A stretch of DNA of 8,644 nucleotides from an uncultured Ectothiorhodospiraceae bacterium (GTDB taxonomy: Bacteria > Pseudomonadota > Gammaproteobacteria > UBA6429 > Thiohalophilaceae): NCBI GenBank assembly GCA_947259425.1, contig CAMYMO010000376.1, forward strand, positions 1 through 8,644. The letters are read 5' to 3'. Positions 1 through 6,302 of the stretch are shown here, piece by piece. The first letter of the stretch is position 1; the number at the start of each line of letters is the position of its first letter. A program made the position numbers and the translations under genes. A model generated the notes under the pieces. It ran no database searches, was not told where the DNA came from, and saw nothing but the letters and a program-made list of their open reading frames with translations.

Positions 1-1
1 T

Positions 2-121
2 CAGAAGTATGATATTTATGACAAGGTGTCTTATATCTCAACAGCAGGTGGTGCATTCCTGGAGTACCTGGAAGGCAAAACCTTACCAGCCGTTGCGATG
101 TTGGAAGACCAAGCTAAATAA
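2..121 (+). CDS. pgk: Phosphoglycerate kinase, C-terminal end (partial)
   Basis: The window opens inside this gene; the first complete codon is at 2 and the stop TAA is at 119-121, leaving 39 residues. They include the stretch VSYISTAGGAFLEYLEGK followed by LPAVAML, the conserved end of phosphoglycerate kinase; the STAGGA segment belongs to the C-terminal nucleotide-binding domain. The enzyme interconverts 1,3-bisphosphoglycerate plus ADP and 3-phosphoglycerate plus ATP in the cytoplasm, serving glycolysis, gluconeogenesis and the Calvin cycle. Pyruvate kinase starts 107 bases downstream on the same strand, and aldolase follows, an order common in autotrophic gammaproteobacteria. The N-terminal bulk of the gene lies outside the window. 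A 69-codon frame in another phase across this region (9-218) is a shadow. Confidence 0.93.
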   Translation, partial: QKYDIYDKVSYISTAGGAFLEYLEGKTLPAVAMLEDQAK

Positions 122-146
122 AACGATGCCAGAAAATAAGCTGAGG

Positions 147-172
147 TTGTTAACTATTCATTATTTTATACT
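147..172 (+). promoter_or_regulatory. Possible promoter ahead of pyruvate kinase
   Basis: The 107-base pgk-pyk gap is AT-rich and contains a good -10 candidate, TATACT (167-172), with a TTGTTA (147-152) upstream. The 14-base spacing is shorter than the usual 16-18, so this is only suggestive. It would give a leader of about 50 bases and let pyk and fba be transcribed apart from pgk. No terminator is visible in the gap, so read-through from pgk is equally possible. Confidence 0.22.
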
Positions 173-228
173 TGGCAACATCAATATACTAACCTTCCAA
201 ATTAAACAGCGAGATTAAAGCAAAACGC

Positions 229-1689
229 ATGTTACGGAGAACCAAAATTATAGCCACTTTAGGACCATCAACCGATGATCCTAAGATGCTGGACAAAATT
301 CTTGAAGCGGGCGTTGATGTTGTCCGTATCAATTTTTCGCATGGCTCTGAAGAAGAGCATTTAGAACGTGCGGAGCGAGTTCGCAACCGGGCCCGTGCCC
401 ATGGTCGTCAGGTTGGTGTATTAGCCGATTTACAGGGCCCCAAAATTCGTATTGAACAATTTGCCGATGGTAAGGTGACTCTGGAAGAAGGCGATACCTT
501 TGTGCTGGATACCAAATTGGGCAAGAAAAAAGGTGATAAAAACCGGGTCGGACTTGCCTATAAGGATTTACCTAATGATGTAAAACGTGGCGATACGCTT
601 TTATTAGACGATGGCCGGGTGGTTTTTTGGGTCAATGAATCTAATGACACCGAAGTTATATGCCGCGTGGTGGTCGGTGGCGTATTGAGTGATCGCAAGG
701 GTATTAATAAGCAAGGTGGCGGATTATCGGCACCTGCTCTAACCGATAAAGACCGCGCCGATATTTTAACGGCAGCGAAAATGGACGTCGATTATCTTGC
801 CGTTTCGTTTGTTCGTCACGCCCAGGATGTCGATGAAGCTCGTGGATTATTACGCGAGGCCGGATGTCAGGGCGGCATCGTTTCCAAGATTGAACGTGCA
901 GAATGTTTAGCTGTCGTCGAAGAAATCATCGATGCCTCAGATGCGATCATGATCGCCCGTGGGGATCTGGGGGTTGAAATCGGTGATGCCGCATTACCGC
1001 CAGTGCAGAAAAAACTCATAAGCCAGGCGCGGACACGTAATTGTGTTGCGATTACTGCAACCCAAATGATGGAATCGATGATTACCAGTCAGTTACCGAC
1101 TCGTGCTGAAGTGTTTGACGTTGCCAATGCCGTTCTCGATGGTACCGATGCAGTGATGTTGTCTGCCGAAACGGCCACGGGCGACTATCCTGACCTGACC
1201 ATCGCTGCGATGGATAGAATTTGTCTGGAAGCGGAAAAACAACGCGAGGTGACCCGTTCAGATCACCGGATTGATACAAAGTTTGAGCGTATCGATGAGG
1301 CCATTGCGATGGCGACCATGTATTCAGCGAATCATCTACACGTGAAGGCCATTGCCGCATTGACCGAATCGGGATCGACGGCACTGTGGATGTCACGGAT
1401 TAGCTCAGGAATCCCGATCTATGCCTTGACGCAGCATGTTCAGACGCGTAGAAAAGTAACCCTTTATCGTGGTGTCTATCCCGTTAGTTTTGAGCCTGCG
1501 GTGAAAGACCATGCGGAGATTAACCGTGAAGCGGTGGATGAACTGCTTCGCAGGGGGGCCGTTCGTGACGGTGACCTGGTGGTGATCACCAAGGGTGACA
1601 TGATGGGGGAATTGGGCGGTACTAATGGGCTCAAGATTGTACGGGTTGGCGAATTAAGCGAAAACCACAATTCAAACCCGGATGAATAA
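229..1689 (+). CDS. pyk: Pyruvate kinase, PykA type
   Basis: Cytoplasmic enzyme converting phosphoenolpyruvate plus ADP to pyruvate plus ATP, the last step of glycolysis. The 486 residues are close to the 480 of E. coli PykA and align with it throughout from memory: the LRRTKI start, NFSHG (residues 35-39), KGINKQGGGLSAPALT (about 157-172), and AVSF after the B domain (B domain about 71-168). Visible catalytic features are Lys220 in SKIERAE, Glu222, Asp246 in ARGDLGVEIGD, Thr278 in ITATQMMESM, and MLSAETATGDYP (310-321). The C-terminal allosteric domain is complete. ATG 229 is the only plausible start: the frame is closed at 190-192 and holds no other ATG, GTG or TTG before it, although the ribosome site is weak. 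It lies between pgk and fba, 58 bases before fba, and is probably cotranscribed with fba. Confidence 0.97.
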   Translation: MLRRTKIIATLGPSTDDPKMLDKILEAGVDVVRINFSHGSEEEHLERAERVRNRARAHGRQVGVLADLQGPKIRIEQFADGKVTLEEGDTFVLDTKLGKKKGDKNRVGLAYKDLPNDVKRGDTLLLDDGRVVFWVNESNDTEVICRVVVGGVLSDRKGINKQGGGLSAPALTDKDRADILTAAKMDVDYLAVSFVRHAQDVDEARGLLREAGCQGGIVSKIERAECLAVVEEIIDASDAIMIARGDLGVEIGDAALPPVQKKLISQARTRNCVAITATQMMESMITSQLPTRAEVFDVANAVLDGTDAVMLSAETATGDYPDLTIAAMDRICLEAEKQREVTRSDHRIDTKFERIDEAIAMATMYSANHLHVKAIAALTESGSTALWMSRISSGIPIYALTQHVQTRRKVTLYRGVYPVSFEPAVKDHAEINREAVDELLRRGAVRDGDLVVITKGDMMGELGGTNGLKIVRVGELSENHNSNPDE

Positions 1690-1734
1690 ACTGAATAAAT
1701 TTATATTAATCAATTAGTTATGTTGCAACTTTAA

Positions 1735-1742
1735 AAGGAGGT
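1735..1742 (+). promoter_or_regulatory. Strong ribosome binding site of fba
   Basis: AAGGAGGT is a full-length match to the anti-Shine-Dalgarno sequence, five bases before the fba ATG at 1748. It fixes the start codon and suggests much stronger initiation than for pyk, whose start has almost no such site. Confidence 0.85.
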
Positions 1743-1747
1743 CCAAG

Positions 1748-2821
1748 ATGGCCCTTATTTCACTTCGACAATTACTGGATCATGCTGCCGAAAATGGTTA
1801 CGGCATGCCTGCATTCAACGTTAACAACATGGAACAAGTCCATTCCATCATGCAAGCGGCGGACGAAACCAACAGCCCGGTTATTATGCAGGGTTCGGCT
1901 GGTGCACGCTCATATGCGGGTGAACCATTCTTACGTCACCTGATCATTGCGGCTGAAGAAATGTACCCACATATTCCCATTGTTATGCATCAAGATCACG
2001 GTTCTGCGCCGGGTGTTTGTTTGCGTTCTATTCAGTCTGGTTTTAGCTCAGTGATGATGGACGGTTCTTTAATGGAAGACATGAAGACACCTGCGTCATT
2101 CGAATACAACGTAAATGTTACACGTACCGTGGTAGAAATGGCTCATGCCGGTGGCGTTTCAGTTGAAGGTGAACTTGGTTGTTTAGGTTCTCTGGAAACC
2201 GGCGAGATGGGCGAAGAAGACGGCCATGGTGCTGAAGGTAAATTGGATCTGGATATGTTGTTGACCAGTGTTGAAGAAGCGGCTGACTTTGTTTCGCAAA
2301 CCGGTGTTGATGCCTTAGCGATTGCGATTGGTACTTCACACGGCGCTTACAAATTCACGAAAGAACCTACTGGTGAGATTTTGCGTATAGACCGTATTAA
2401 GGAAATCCATGAACGCATCCCGAACACCCACCTTGTCATGCACGGTTCTTCATCAGTGCCACAAGATTGGTTAGAAATCATCAACAATTATGGTGGTGAC
2501 ATGGGTCAAACCTATGGTGTGCCGGTTGAAGAGATTCAAGAAGGTATCAAGCACGGTGTGGCTAAGGTTAATATCGATACGGATCTGCGTATGGCGTCGA
2601 CTGGTGCGATTCGTAAGCATCTAGCTGATAACCCCGCAAACTTCGATCCTCGTAAATTCCTGAAAGAATCAACCAAAGGAATGAAAGAGATCTGTAAGGC
2701 GCGTTTCGAGGCCTTTGGTTCTGCGGGTAACGCTTCTAAAATTAAACCAATCAGCCTGGAAGATATGGTCCAACGTTATGCCTCTGGCGAACTCGACCAA
2801 AAGGTGACTAAAGCCGCGTAA
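1748..2821 (+). CDS. fba: Fructose-bisphosphate aldolase, class II, Calvin-cycle (CbbA) subtype
   Basis: Zinc-dependent cytoplasmic aldolase that cleaves or forms fructose 1,6-bisphosphate from dihydroxyacetone phosphate and glyceraldehyde 3-phosphate; members of this subtype also act on sedoheptulose 1,7-bisphosphate in the Calvin cycle. The 357 residues match the long class II subtype in length. Visible features are the N-terminus MALISLRQLLDHA and PAFNVNNMEQ, Asp83 and His84 in HQDHG (catalytic acid and zinc ligand), the acidic loop ETGEMGEEDGHGAEG (about 150-164), His198 in GTSHGAYKF, His232 in VMHGSSSVP, and the phosphate-binding VNIDTDLR. All expected zinc ligands are present. A perfect ribosome site precedes ATG 1748. 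The gene is last in the pgk-pyk-fba block and is followed by a strong terminator. Presence of the Calvin-cycle subtype is suggestive, not proof, of autotrophy; phosphoribulokinase and RuBisCO are not in view. Confidence 0.96.
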   Translation: MALISLRQLLDHAAENGYGMPAFNVNNMEQVHSIMQAADETNSPVIMQGSAGARSYAGEPFLRHLIIAAEEMYPHIPIVMHQDHGSAPGVCLRSIQSGFSSVMMDGSLMEDMKTPASFEYNVNVTRTVVEMAHAGGVSVEGELGCLGSLETGEMGEEDGHGAEGKLDLDMLLTSVEEAADFVSQTGVDALAIAIGTSHGAYKFTKEPTGEILRIDRIKEIHERIPNTHLVMHGSSSVPQDWLEIINNYGGDMGQTYGVPVEEIQEGIKHGVAKVNIDTDLRMASTGAIRKHLADNPANFDPRKFLKESTKGMKEICKARFEAFGSAGNASKIKPISLEDMVQRYASGELDQKVTKAA

Positions 2822-2846
2822 ACATATCGGTTTTAAAGCTAAGTTT

Positions 2847-2877
2847 AAGGCGAGTCTCATTGAGGCTCGCCTTTTTT
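2847..2877 (+). terminator. Rho-independent terminator after fba
   Basis: Arms AAGGCGAG (2847-2854) and CTCGCCTT (2866-2873) pair perfectly, continue through a T-G wobble (2855/2865) and CTC/GAG, and close on the triloop ATT (2859-2861): a 12-pair hairpin. A run of six T (2872-2877) follows. It lies 26 bases after the fba stop and ends the sugar-phosphate transcript. Confidence 0.93.
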
Positions 2878-2924
2878 ATTGCCAATTTTTCGAGCTAAGC
2901 TCTTGTTTTACAGTATTAATTAGG

Positions 2925-2940
2925 TGTGATTAAAGTCGCA
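2925..2940 (+). promoter_or_regulatory. CRP-like dyad upstream of the Sel1-repeat gene
   Basis: TGTGA (2925-2929), six bases, then TCGCA (2936-2940) matches nine of ten core positions of the CRP/Vfr consensus TGTGA-N6-TCACA; the flanking G and C extend the symmetry. It lies 75 bases before the Sel1-repeat start, directly upstream of a possible -10, TATACA (2944-2949), that lacks a good -35, as expected for an activator-dependent promoter. A small hairpin, TGGCT (2977-2981) with AGCCA (2988-2992), lies in the leader. The match could be chance; no CRP gene is in view. Confidence 0.33.
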
Positions 2941-3014
2941 CTTTATACAGACGATACAAATCTTAAGAGGCCCGTGTGGCTGTCTAAAGCCATGAAGTCA
3001 CAGGTAGGTATTGT

Positions 3015-3815
3015 ATGTATAGCAAGTCTTTTCACCCCAGGGTAAAAAATGTCGATTACCAAATCGACTTCAATCTTTTTATTTGGGCAAGCGTACTAGT
3101 TTTATTTCTTTTTGCCGCGGGTCTATCGCAGGCAAGCGCGAGTAGTCGTACGGCTTATCAATACCAGGATAGTGCGATCAGTCTTGCCCAGGTGCAAACG
3201 GTCGGTTATCACGTGGCCTGGGTTGAACGATTAAGTGGCATTGCCGAAGAAGCATTTAATGAAGAGCATCATCCATTAGCACGTCGTGTGTGGACTGCAT
3301 TAGCTAAACAGGGACATCCTGAAGCCGCTTATAAACTTGGCATGATGCACGATATGGGGCTGGGGTTGGAACGAGATGCGGTTACTGCAGCCTATTGGTA
3401 TCGTCGTGCGGCTGAAGAGGGTAATGTTCATGCTCAACATAATTTAGCCGTGGCCTATGCGAATGGAGATGGTGTCGAGATGAATATCGATCACGCCATG
3501 CGTTGGTGGCAACAAGCGGCAAGTTCTGGAAATGCAGATTCGCAGTATAACCTAGGTATCGTCTATGCGATGGGCGTACATGGGGTGCAAAAGGATATTG
3601 ATGAAGCAAAAAGATGGTGGCGTAAAGCCGCGATTGACGGTGATCCGATGGCACAGTACAACCTTGGAACGATCTATGCAAATGGTGAAGATCATGTGAA
3701 AAGTTATTGCGAAGCGATGCGCTGGTGGGAAAAATCAGCACAAAAAGGTATTCAGCAAGCAACATGGGCGTTAGAGATTATAAAAACTCGCCAGGATTTT
3801 CTTGCCTGTTGGTAA
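3015..3815 (+). CDS. Sel1-repeat (SLR/TPR-like) protein with N-terminal membrane segment
   Basis: A 266-residue protein made mostly of Sel1-like repeats, alpha-helical hairpins that mediate protein-protein contacts. Residues 21-43 (LFIWASVLVLFLFAAGLSQASAS) form one hydrophobic stretch ending in small residues: either an uncleaved anchor or a signal peptide with a long n-region, so the repeats should face the periplasm. About four repeats follow (roughly 102-137, 138-173, 174-210, 211-246), with hallmarks AAYKLGMMHDMGLG, AYWYRRAAEEGN, AQHNLAVAYANGDGV, AMRWWQQAASSGN, SQYNLGIVYAMG and AQYNLGTIYANG. The end DFLACW is short and carries a cysteine. AGGTAGG (3002-3008) precedes ATG 3015. The gene is isolated, after the fba terminator and convergent with the next gene. 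Its partner cannot be inferred; such proteins act in envelope signalling, secretion or stress. Confidence 0.88.
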   Translation: MYSKSFHPRVKNVDYQIDFNLFIWASVLVLFLFAAGLSQASASSRTAYQYQDSAISLAQVQTVGYHVAWVERLSGIAEEAFNEEHHPLARRVWTALAKQGHPEAAYKLGMMHDMGLGLERDAVTAAYWYRRAAEEGNVHAQHNLAVAYANGDGVEMNIDHAMRWWQQAASSGNADSQYNLGIVYAMGVHGVQKDIDEAKRWWRKAAIDGDPMAQYNLGTIYANGEDHVKSYCEAMRWWEKSAQKGIQQATWALEIIKTRQDFLACW

Positions 3816-3869
3816 CGATCAGTAATTTTGCCGGGTTAAGATCGCGCTTAAAATAAATTTATGTCTTGT

Positions 3870-3884
3870 TAGCGTAATCCGCTA
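3870..3884. terminator. Weak hairpin between convergent genes
   Basis: TAGCG (3870-3874) and CGCTA (3880-3884) form a five-pair stem with a five-base loop, in the gap between the Sel1-repeat gene and the convergent minus-strand gene. The T tract after it is poor on either strand, so it is at best a weak bidirectional terminator. Confidence 0.22.
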
Positions 3885-3893
3885 GTTTGGTTA

Positions 3894-4295
3894 TTACCGA
3901 CTAATAAATTGTGCAACGTTGTCAGAGCGGTCAGCTTGTGTTGCACTTAGTTTCTCACCTAATATTAATTGCAGTGCCTCAATCGCCTTATCATGTATCA
4001 TATGCGCATGAGTATGATATATCCTTTTTTGACAGCGAATGTCTTCGTGTAAGCTGGCTCTGGCGCGATCATTAAAATCATTCCAGGCCATAACCGGTAT
4101 GTCATTGAGTGAACGATCAACAATGACCCAAAGATCATCTTCTAATATAAAATCAAGTGTACGTAGTGTTGGAAGTTCAAAACGAAGTGGATTACTGATT
4201 CGCTTTAAAGCGATTTTGACTAAATTAAAATCCTGCGACCGTAAAGTAACCTGTCGAGACTCATATACAGGAATTTGGTCAATACGCGATTTCAT
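3894..4295 (-). CDS. Conserved-looking hypothetical protein, 133 residues
   Basis: I do not recognise a named family. The protein is soluble: no signal peptide or membrane helix. Its middle reads like a beta-rich fold (LRFELPTLRTLDFILEDDLWVIVDRSLNDIPVMAW) and is followed by a charged, histidine-containing helix-like stretch (YHTHAHMIHDKAIEAL, about 92-107). The mixed acidic, aromatic and hydrophobic composition and a full-length frame without rare-codon clusters make it look real. The start ATG (4295-4293) follows GGATAAG, a modest ribosome site with close spacing. It converges with the Sel1-repeat gene, and tetR ends 88 bases upstream on the same strand; a candidate promoter lies in that gap. 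An 89-codon plus-strand frame over the same DNA (4039-4308) lacks any family signal and is judged a shadow. Confidence 0.7.
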   Translation of the reverse strand: MKSRIDQIPVYESRQVTLRSQDFNLVKIALKRISNPLRFELPTLRTLDFILEDDLWVIVDRSLNDIPVMAWNDFNDRARASLHEDIRCQKRIYHTHAHMIHDKAIEALQLILGEKLSATQADRSDNVAQFISR

Positions 4296-4325
4296 CTTAT
4301 CCGAGTAAAATTTAATGGCATAAAT

Positions 4326-4355
4326 ACAGTATGAATTAAATTAATGAAATTGCAA
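4326..4355 (-). promoter_or_regulatory. Candidate promoter of the 133-residue protein gene
   Basis: Reading the minus strand, TTGCAA (4355-4350) and TACTGT (4331-4326) are separated by 18 bases of very AT-rich DNA, with the start codon about 30 bases further on. This would transcribe the gene independently of tetR. The -10 is imperfect. Confidence 0.3.
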
Positions 4356-4382
4356 TGTTTGGGCAATCAGTCGTATTATAAA

Positions 4383-5009
4383 TTATGCTTTGGTTTCAAT
4401 GGATGCCGGCCGTAAACTGGCTAAATAAGATTCCAGGCCATGCCAACATGATTTAAGTGTATTTTCATCTTGTGATGCTTTTAGGAGACTGGTGCAGCCT
4501 TCCAATATGACAACAATAAAGGTTGAAGCCGTTGCCGTATCAACCTTCTGGTCGATATAGCCAGTTTCTTTGCCACGTTGCAGGTTTTTATCAAACGCCG
4601 TTATCCATAACTGCAATAGACTATGAATTCTTTTACGAAAGCCCTCATCCAATATCGACATTTCTTGTGCTAAATTATTAAGTGGGCAACCTTTACTAAT
4701 GTAATCATAATCTGCGCCACCGTGAGACAGGTTAAGGACGACCTTGGTAATTCCTTCTATTGGGTCTTCATAGTCAGACATGGGTTTTATCCAGGTGTTA
4801 TTGATCAACTCTGCGATATGTTCATCCAATACAGCATAGGCAATATCCAATTTGCTAGCAAAGTGATGGTAGAGCGCGCCTTTTTTTAAGCCGGTGCGTT
4901 TAAGAATCTCTTCAACCCGCATGCCCTGAAAGCCATTTTCATAAATTTCATCAAAGGCAGCTTCAATCAACCGGTTACGTGTTTGGTCTGGATCTCTTAC
5001 TAAGCTCAT
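4383..5009 (-). CDS. TetR/AcrR-family transcriptional repressor, NemR-like
   Basis: A 208-residue DNA-binding repressor. The helix-turn-helix domain is N-terminal: RNRLIEAAFDEIYENGF, then RVEEILKRTGLKKGALYHHFASK, the classic TetR recognition helix. The ligand domain contains KGCPLNNLAQEMS and a helix-rich remainder; the cysteine in KGCP aligns, from memory, with the redox-sensing Cys106 of E. coli NemR, so an electrophile or oxidant signal is possible but inferred. The start is taken at ATG 5009 because GGGAGA lies just upstream of it; an in-frame ATG at 5030 would add seven residues (MSVAGEC) but has no ribosome site. A palindrome sits within the promoter, indicating autorepression. TetR genes usually control a divergent neighbour; here that position holds only a degraded fragment. 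Confidence 0.93.
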   Translation of the reverse strand: MSLVRDPDQTRNRLIEAAFDEIYENGFQGMRVEEILKRTGLKKGALYHHFASKLDIAYAVLDEHIAELINNTWIKPMSDYEDPIEGITKVVLNLSHGGADYDYISKGCPLNNLAQEMSILDEGFRKRIHSLLQLWITAFDKNLQRGKETGYIDQKVDTATASTFIVVILEGCTSLLKASQDENTLKSCWHGLESYLASLRPASIETKA

Positions 5010-5053
5010 ACATTCTCCCGCTACTGACATTGTATGAAATTTTTATCGCTAAA

Positions 5054-5081
5054 ACTATAGACAGACCAGTAGATCTGTTAA
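5054..5081 (-). promoter_or_regulatory. Promoter of tetR
   Basis: On the minus strand TTAACA (5081-5076) and TATAGT (5059-5054) are 16 bases apart, each one or two changes from consensus, 45 bases before the tetR start at 5009. The operator-like palindrome fills the spacer, so bound repressor would block RNA polymerase. Confidence 0.55.
5061..5078. promoter_or_regulatory. Probable TetR-family operator (imperfect palindrome)
   Basis: ACAGACC (5061-5067), centre AGTA, GATCTGT (5072-5078): six of seven positions are symmetric, with one mismatch at 5066. The AGACC-N4-GGTCT style of half-site resembles the NemR box, fitting the NemR-like repressor encoded next to it. It overlaps both -35 and spacer of the tetR promoter and lies about 75 bases before the divergent remnant's start, so it could serve both directions. 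Confidence 0.55.
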
Positions 5082-5109
5082 GGCTAGTCAAGTATAGCAA
5101 AGTAACATC

Positions 5110-5146
5110 TTGACTGATTAGATTAATATAAAGAATAAGTAGGAGA
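5110..5146 (+). promoter_or_regulatory. Remaining expression signals of the divergent remnant
   Basis: TTGACT (5110-5115) is a good -35; the best -10 choices, TATAAA (5127-5132) and AAGAAT (5131-5136), sit too close (11 and 15 bases). AGGAGA (5141-5146) is a strong ribosome site whose GGAG core is six bases before ATG 5152. Such a strong start signal in front of a 13-codon frame argues that a real gene once began here. Confidence 0.4.
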
Positions 5147-5151
5147 AAGAA

Positions 5152-5358
5152 ATGGGACAGACAATTGATTGGTTTGGGCAACGTTATGCATAACTGGGTT
5201 ATACGTCACCGACTATGGTAACTAGCCTTAAATGATTCTGCTAATGATTGCTTTATAATATTGATGCCGATCATTATTTTGGGACCTATAAAGCGGAAGT
5301 CAAATTACGGCTTATAGTGTATGGCGAGCATGGTTCTGTTATTTCCCAGATTAAATAG
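5152..5358 (+). pseudogene. Decayed gene fragment, RND/MMPL-like N-terminus
   Basis: From ATG 5152 the frame reads MGQTIDWFGQRYA and stops at 5191-5193. Another phase, starting at the overlapping ATG 5186, reads MHNWVIRHRLW and stops at 5219-5221. Joined by one indel they give IDWFGQRY-x-HNWVIRHRLW, which resembles the first cytoplasmic segment before TM1 in RND/MMPL-type exporters, a common target of divergent TetR repressors. The DNA then continues without TM1; a third open stretch (5248-5358, including DADHYFGTYKAEVKLRLIVYGEHG) ends at TAG and matches nothing I know. The fragment thus seems to carry at least one frameshift plus a large deletion. The N-terminal resemblance rests on few residues; an alternative is a pair of overlapping leader peptides (ATGCATAA overlap). 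Confidence 0.35.
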
Positions 5359-5392
5359 GAAGATTATAGTCAACTGAAAAAGTGTTCTTAGA

Positions 5393-5638
5393 CTAATCTA
5401 GAATTATACGTAGGACTATATAAGGTACTAAATTAAACAAAAAGATCATTAATTTATAAAACCCCATCATTTGATAGTTCATCTCTTCAAAACGTTCTTT
5501 ACTAATTTTGAACCACTGTGTTTGTGTGCTATAAAGCCAGTCGCGTGCGATCACTATCATTAGAAACCAGAAAAATAAAATTCCCCAGTTGATGACCGTG
5601 GACCAACCTAATAGCGCAATAAGTGTTTCTATGTTCAT
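5393..5638 (-). CDS. Small two-helix membrane protein, DUF6868-like
   Basis: An 81-residue inner-membrane protein. Two hydrophobic segments are clear: LIALLGWSTVINWGILFFWFLMIVIA (about 6-31) and MGFYKLMIFLFNLVPYIVLRII (about 58-79), separated by a loop with DWLYSTQTQWFKISKERFEEMNYQM. The motif order LGW-TVINWG-FWF, WFKIS-E-F and KL-IFLFNLVPY is how I remember the uncharacterised DUF6868 family. The start ATG (5638-5636) has only a weak ribosome site, GCGAGA. It begins 25 bases after the stop of the exported DsrE-like gene on the same strand, so the two are likely cotranscribed, and a functional link between a periplasmic DsrE-like protein and this membrane protein is a reasonable inference. 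No function is established that I can name. Confidence 0.82.
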   Translation of the reverse strand: MNIETLIALLGWSTVINWGILFFWFLMIVIARDWLYSTQTQWFKISKERFEEMNYQMMGFYKLMIFLFNLVPYIVLRIILD

Positions 5639-5663
5639 ATGTCTCGCAGTTTTGTTAGTATTT

Positions 5664-6167
5664 TTAACGTATTTCTTCGATCGAAAATTTCTTGTCCATA
5701 ATATTTGGCGCTATTACGGCATAACCTTCCATTTGCCAATGGGCAAGTTCAGGGATAGCCGAGGGAACGAGCTGAATAAATTCATAAAAGTCGGATTGCT
5801 GATAACTATAATCTTCTGCCGCTAAGCCGCAAACTTTAAACTCGACACCTAACTGAGCGTAATATCGCATTCGTTCAACTGCATTTTTGTATTTTTTATA
5901 GTTCTTTTTGACAACGGTAACGATCTCGGTTCCATGAATGAGCACTTTAATATCCATGAACTCCGGGGCGTAACCATAGGGTTCTTCGGTTAACGGGTTT
6001 ATGTATGATCGGATCCAATACAGGGCAGAATTTATTTTATTCGGATCATCAAAGTAGAAATCGTAAATAACTTTAGGTTCTTTGTAAGGCGTTTGCACAA
6101 ATTTAGCCTGCTCGGCATTTAACAAACTTGTGATAAATAGTAATGAGAAAAGTAGATACAGACGCAT
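5664..6167 (-). CDS. Exported DsrE/DsrF-like family protein
   Basis: A 167-residue protein. Residues 1-18 (MRLYLLFSLLFITSLLNA) form a signal peptide with a probable cut before EQAKF. The mature part has the pattern of DsrE-like folds: VIYDFYFDDPNKINSALYW, then DIKVLIHGTEIVTVVKKNY, a helix NAVERMRYYAQLGVEFKVCGLAA with one cysteine, and ELAHWQMEGYAVIAP near the C-terminus. DsrE-family proteins take part in sulfur transfer or act as small-molecule-binding subunits; here the single VCGLAA cysteine is at the position often used in sulfur relay, but activity is inferred. Export distinguishes it from cytoplasmic DsrEFH. ATG 6167 follows GGGTGAT. It is the first gene of a probable two-gene transcript with the DUF6868-like gene. 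Confidence 0.85.
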   Translation of the reverse strand: MRLYLLFSLLFITSLLNAEQAKFVQTPYKEPKVIYDFYFDDPNKINSALYWIRSYINPLTEEPYGYAPEFMDIKVLIHGTEIVTVVKKNYKKYKNAVERMRYYAQLGVEFKVCGLAAEDYSYQQSDFYEFIQLVPSAIPELAHWQMEGYAVIAPNIMDKKFSIEEIR

Positions 6168-6201
6168 AGATCACCCATCGCAATAATACGTAATACTATT
6201 T

Positions 6202-6207
6202 ATTATA
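6202..6207 (-). promoter_or_regulatory. Likely -10 of the dsrE-like transcript
   Basis: The minus strand carries a perfect TATAAT (6207-6202) 35 bases before the ATG at 6167, giving a short leader. No good -35 lies 16-18 bases upstream, so the promoter may be activator-dependent or weak. Confidence 0.38.
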
Positions 6208-6246
6208 GATTACAAAGTGCAAATGTATGTCCGTGAGCCACTTTCA

Positions 6247-6265
6247 AAATCTACTCAGCAGATTT
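6247..6265. repeat. Inverted repeat in the gap before the dsrE-like gene
   Basis: AAATCT (6247-6252) and AGATTT (6260-6265) flank seven bases; the symmetry extends to TCAAAATCT/AGATTTGA with one bulged base. It lies upstream of the candidate -10 of the dsrE-like transcript and could be an operator or the end of the upstream transcript. No T tract follows on either strand, so a terminator is unlikely. Confidence 0.3.
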
Positions 6266-6302
6266 GATAAGATAAAAAATACTTTTATATCAATAGCTTA
6301 CA

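Noticed and set aside
1082..1396. 104-codon minus-strand frame inside pyruvate kinase
   Set aside because: It lies entirely within a strongly conserved plus-strand gene and is a shadow of its codon usage.
2960..3010. Riboswitch in the Sel1-gene leader
   Set aside because: One small hairpin is present, but no conserved core of a riboswitch class that I know can be matched.
3382..3765. 127-codon minus-strand frame inside the Sel1-repeat gene
   Set aside because: Shadow of a repetitive coding sequence; the plus strand has clear Sel1 repeats.
4039..4308. 89-codon plus-strand frame opposite the 133-residue protein gene
   Set aside because: Serine- and arginine-rich low-information translation with no family signal; the minus-strand frame has better start context and composition.
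4975..5181. 68-codon minus-strand frame overlapping the tetR start
   Set aside because: It covers the promoter, operator and tetR 5' end in another phase and has no recognisable content.
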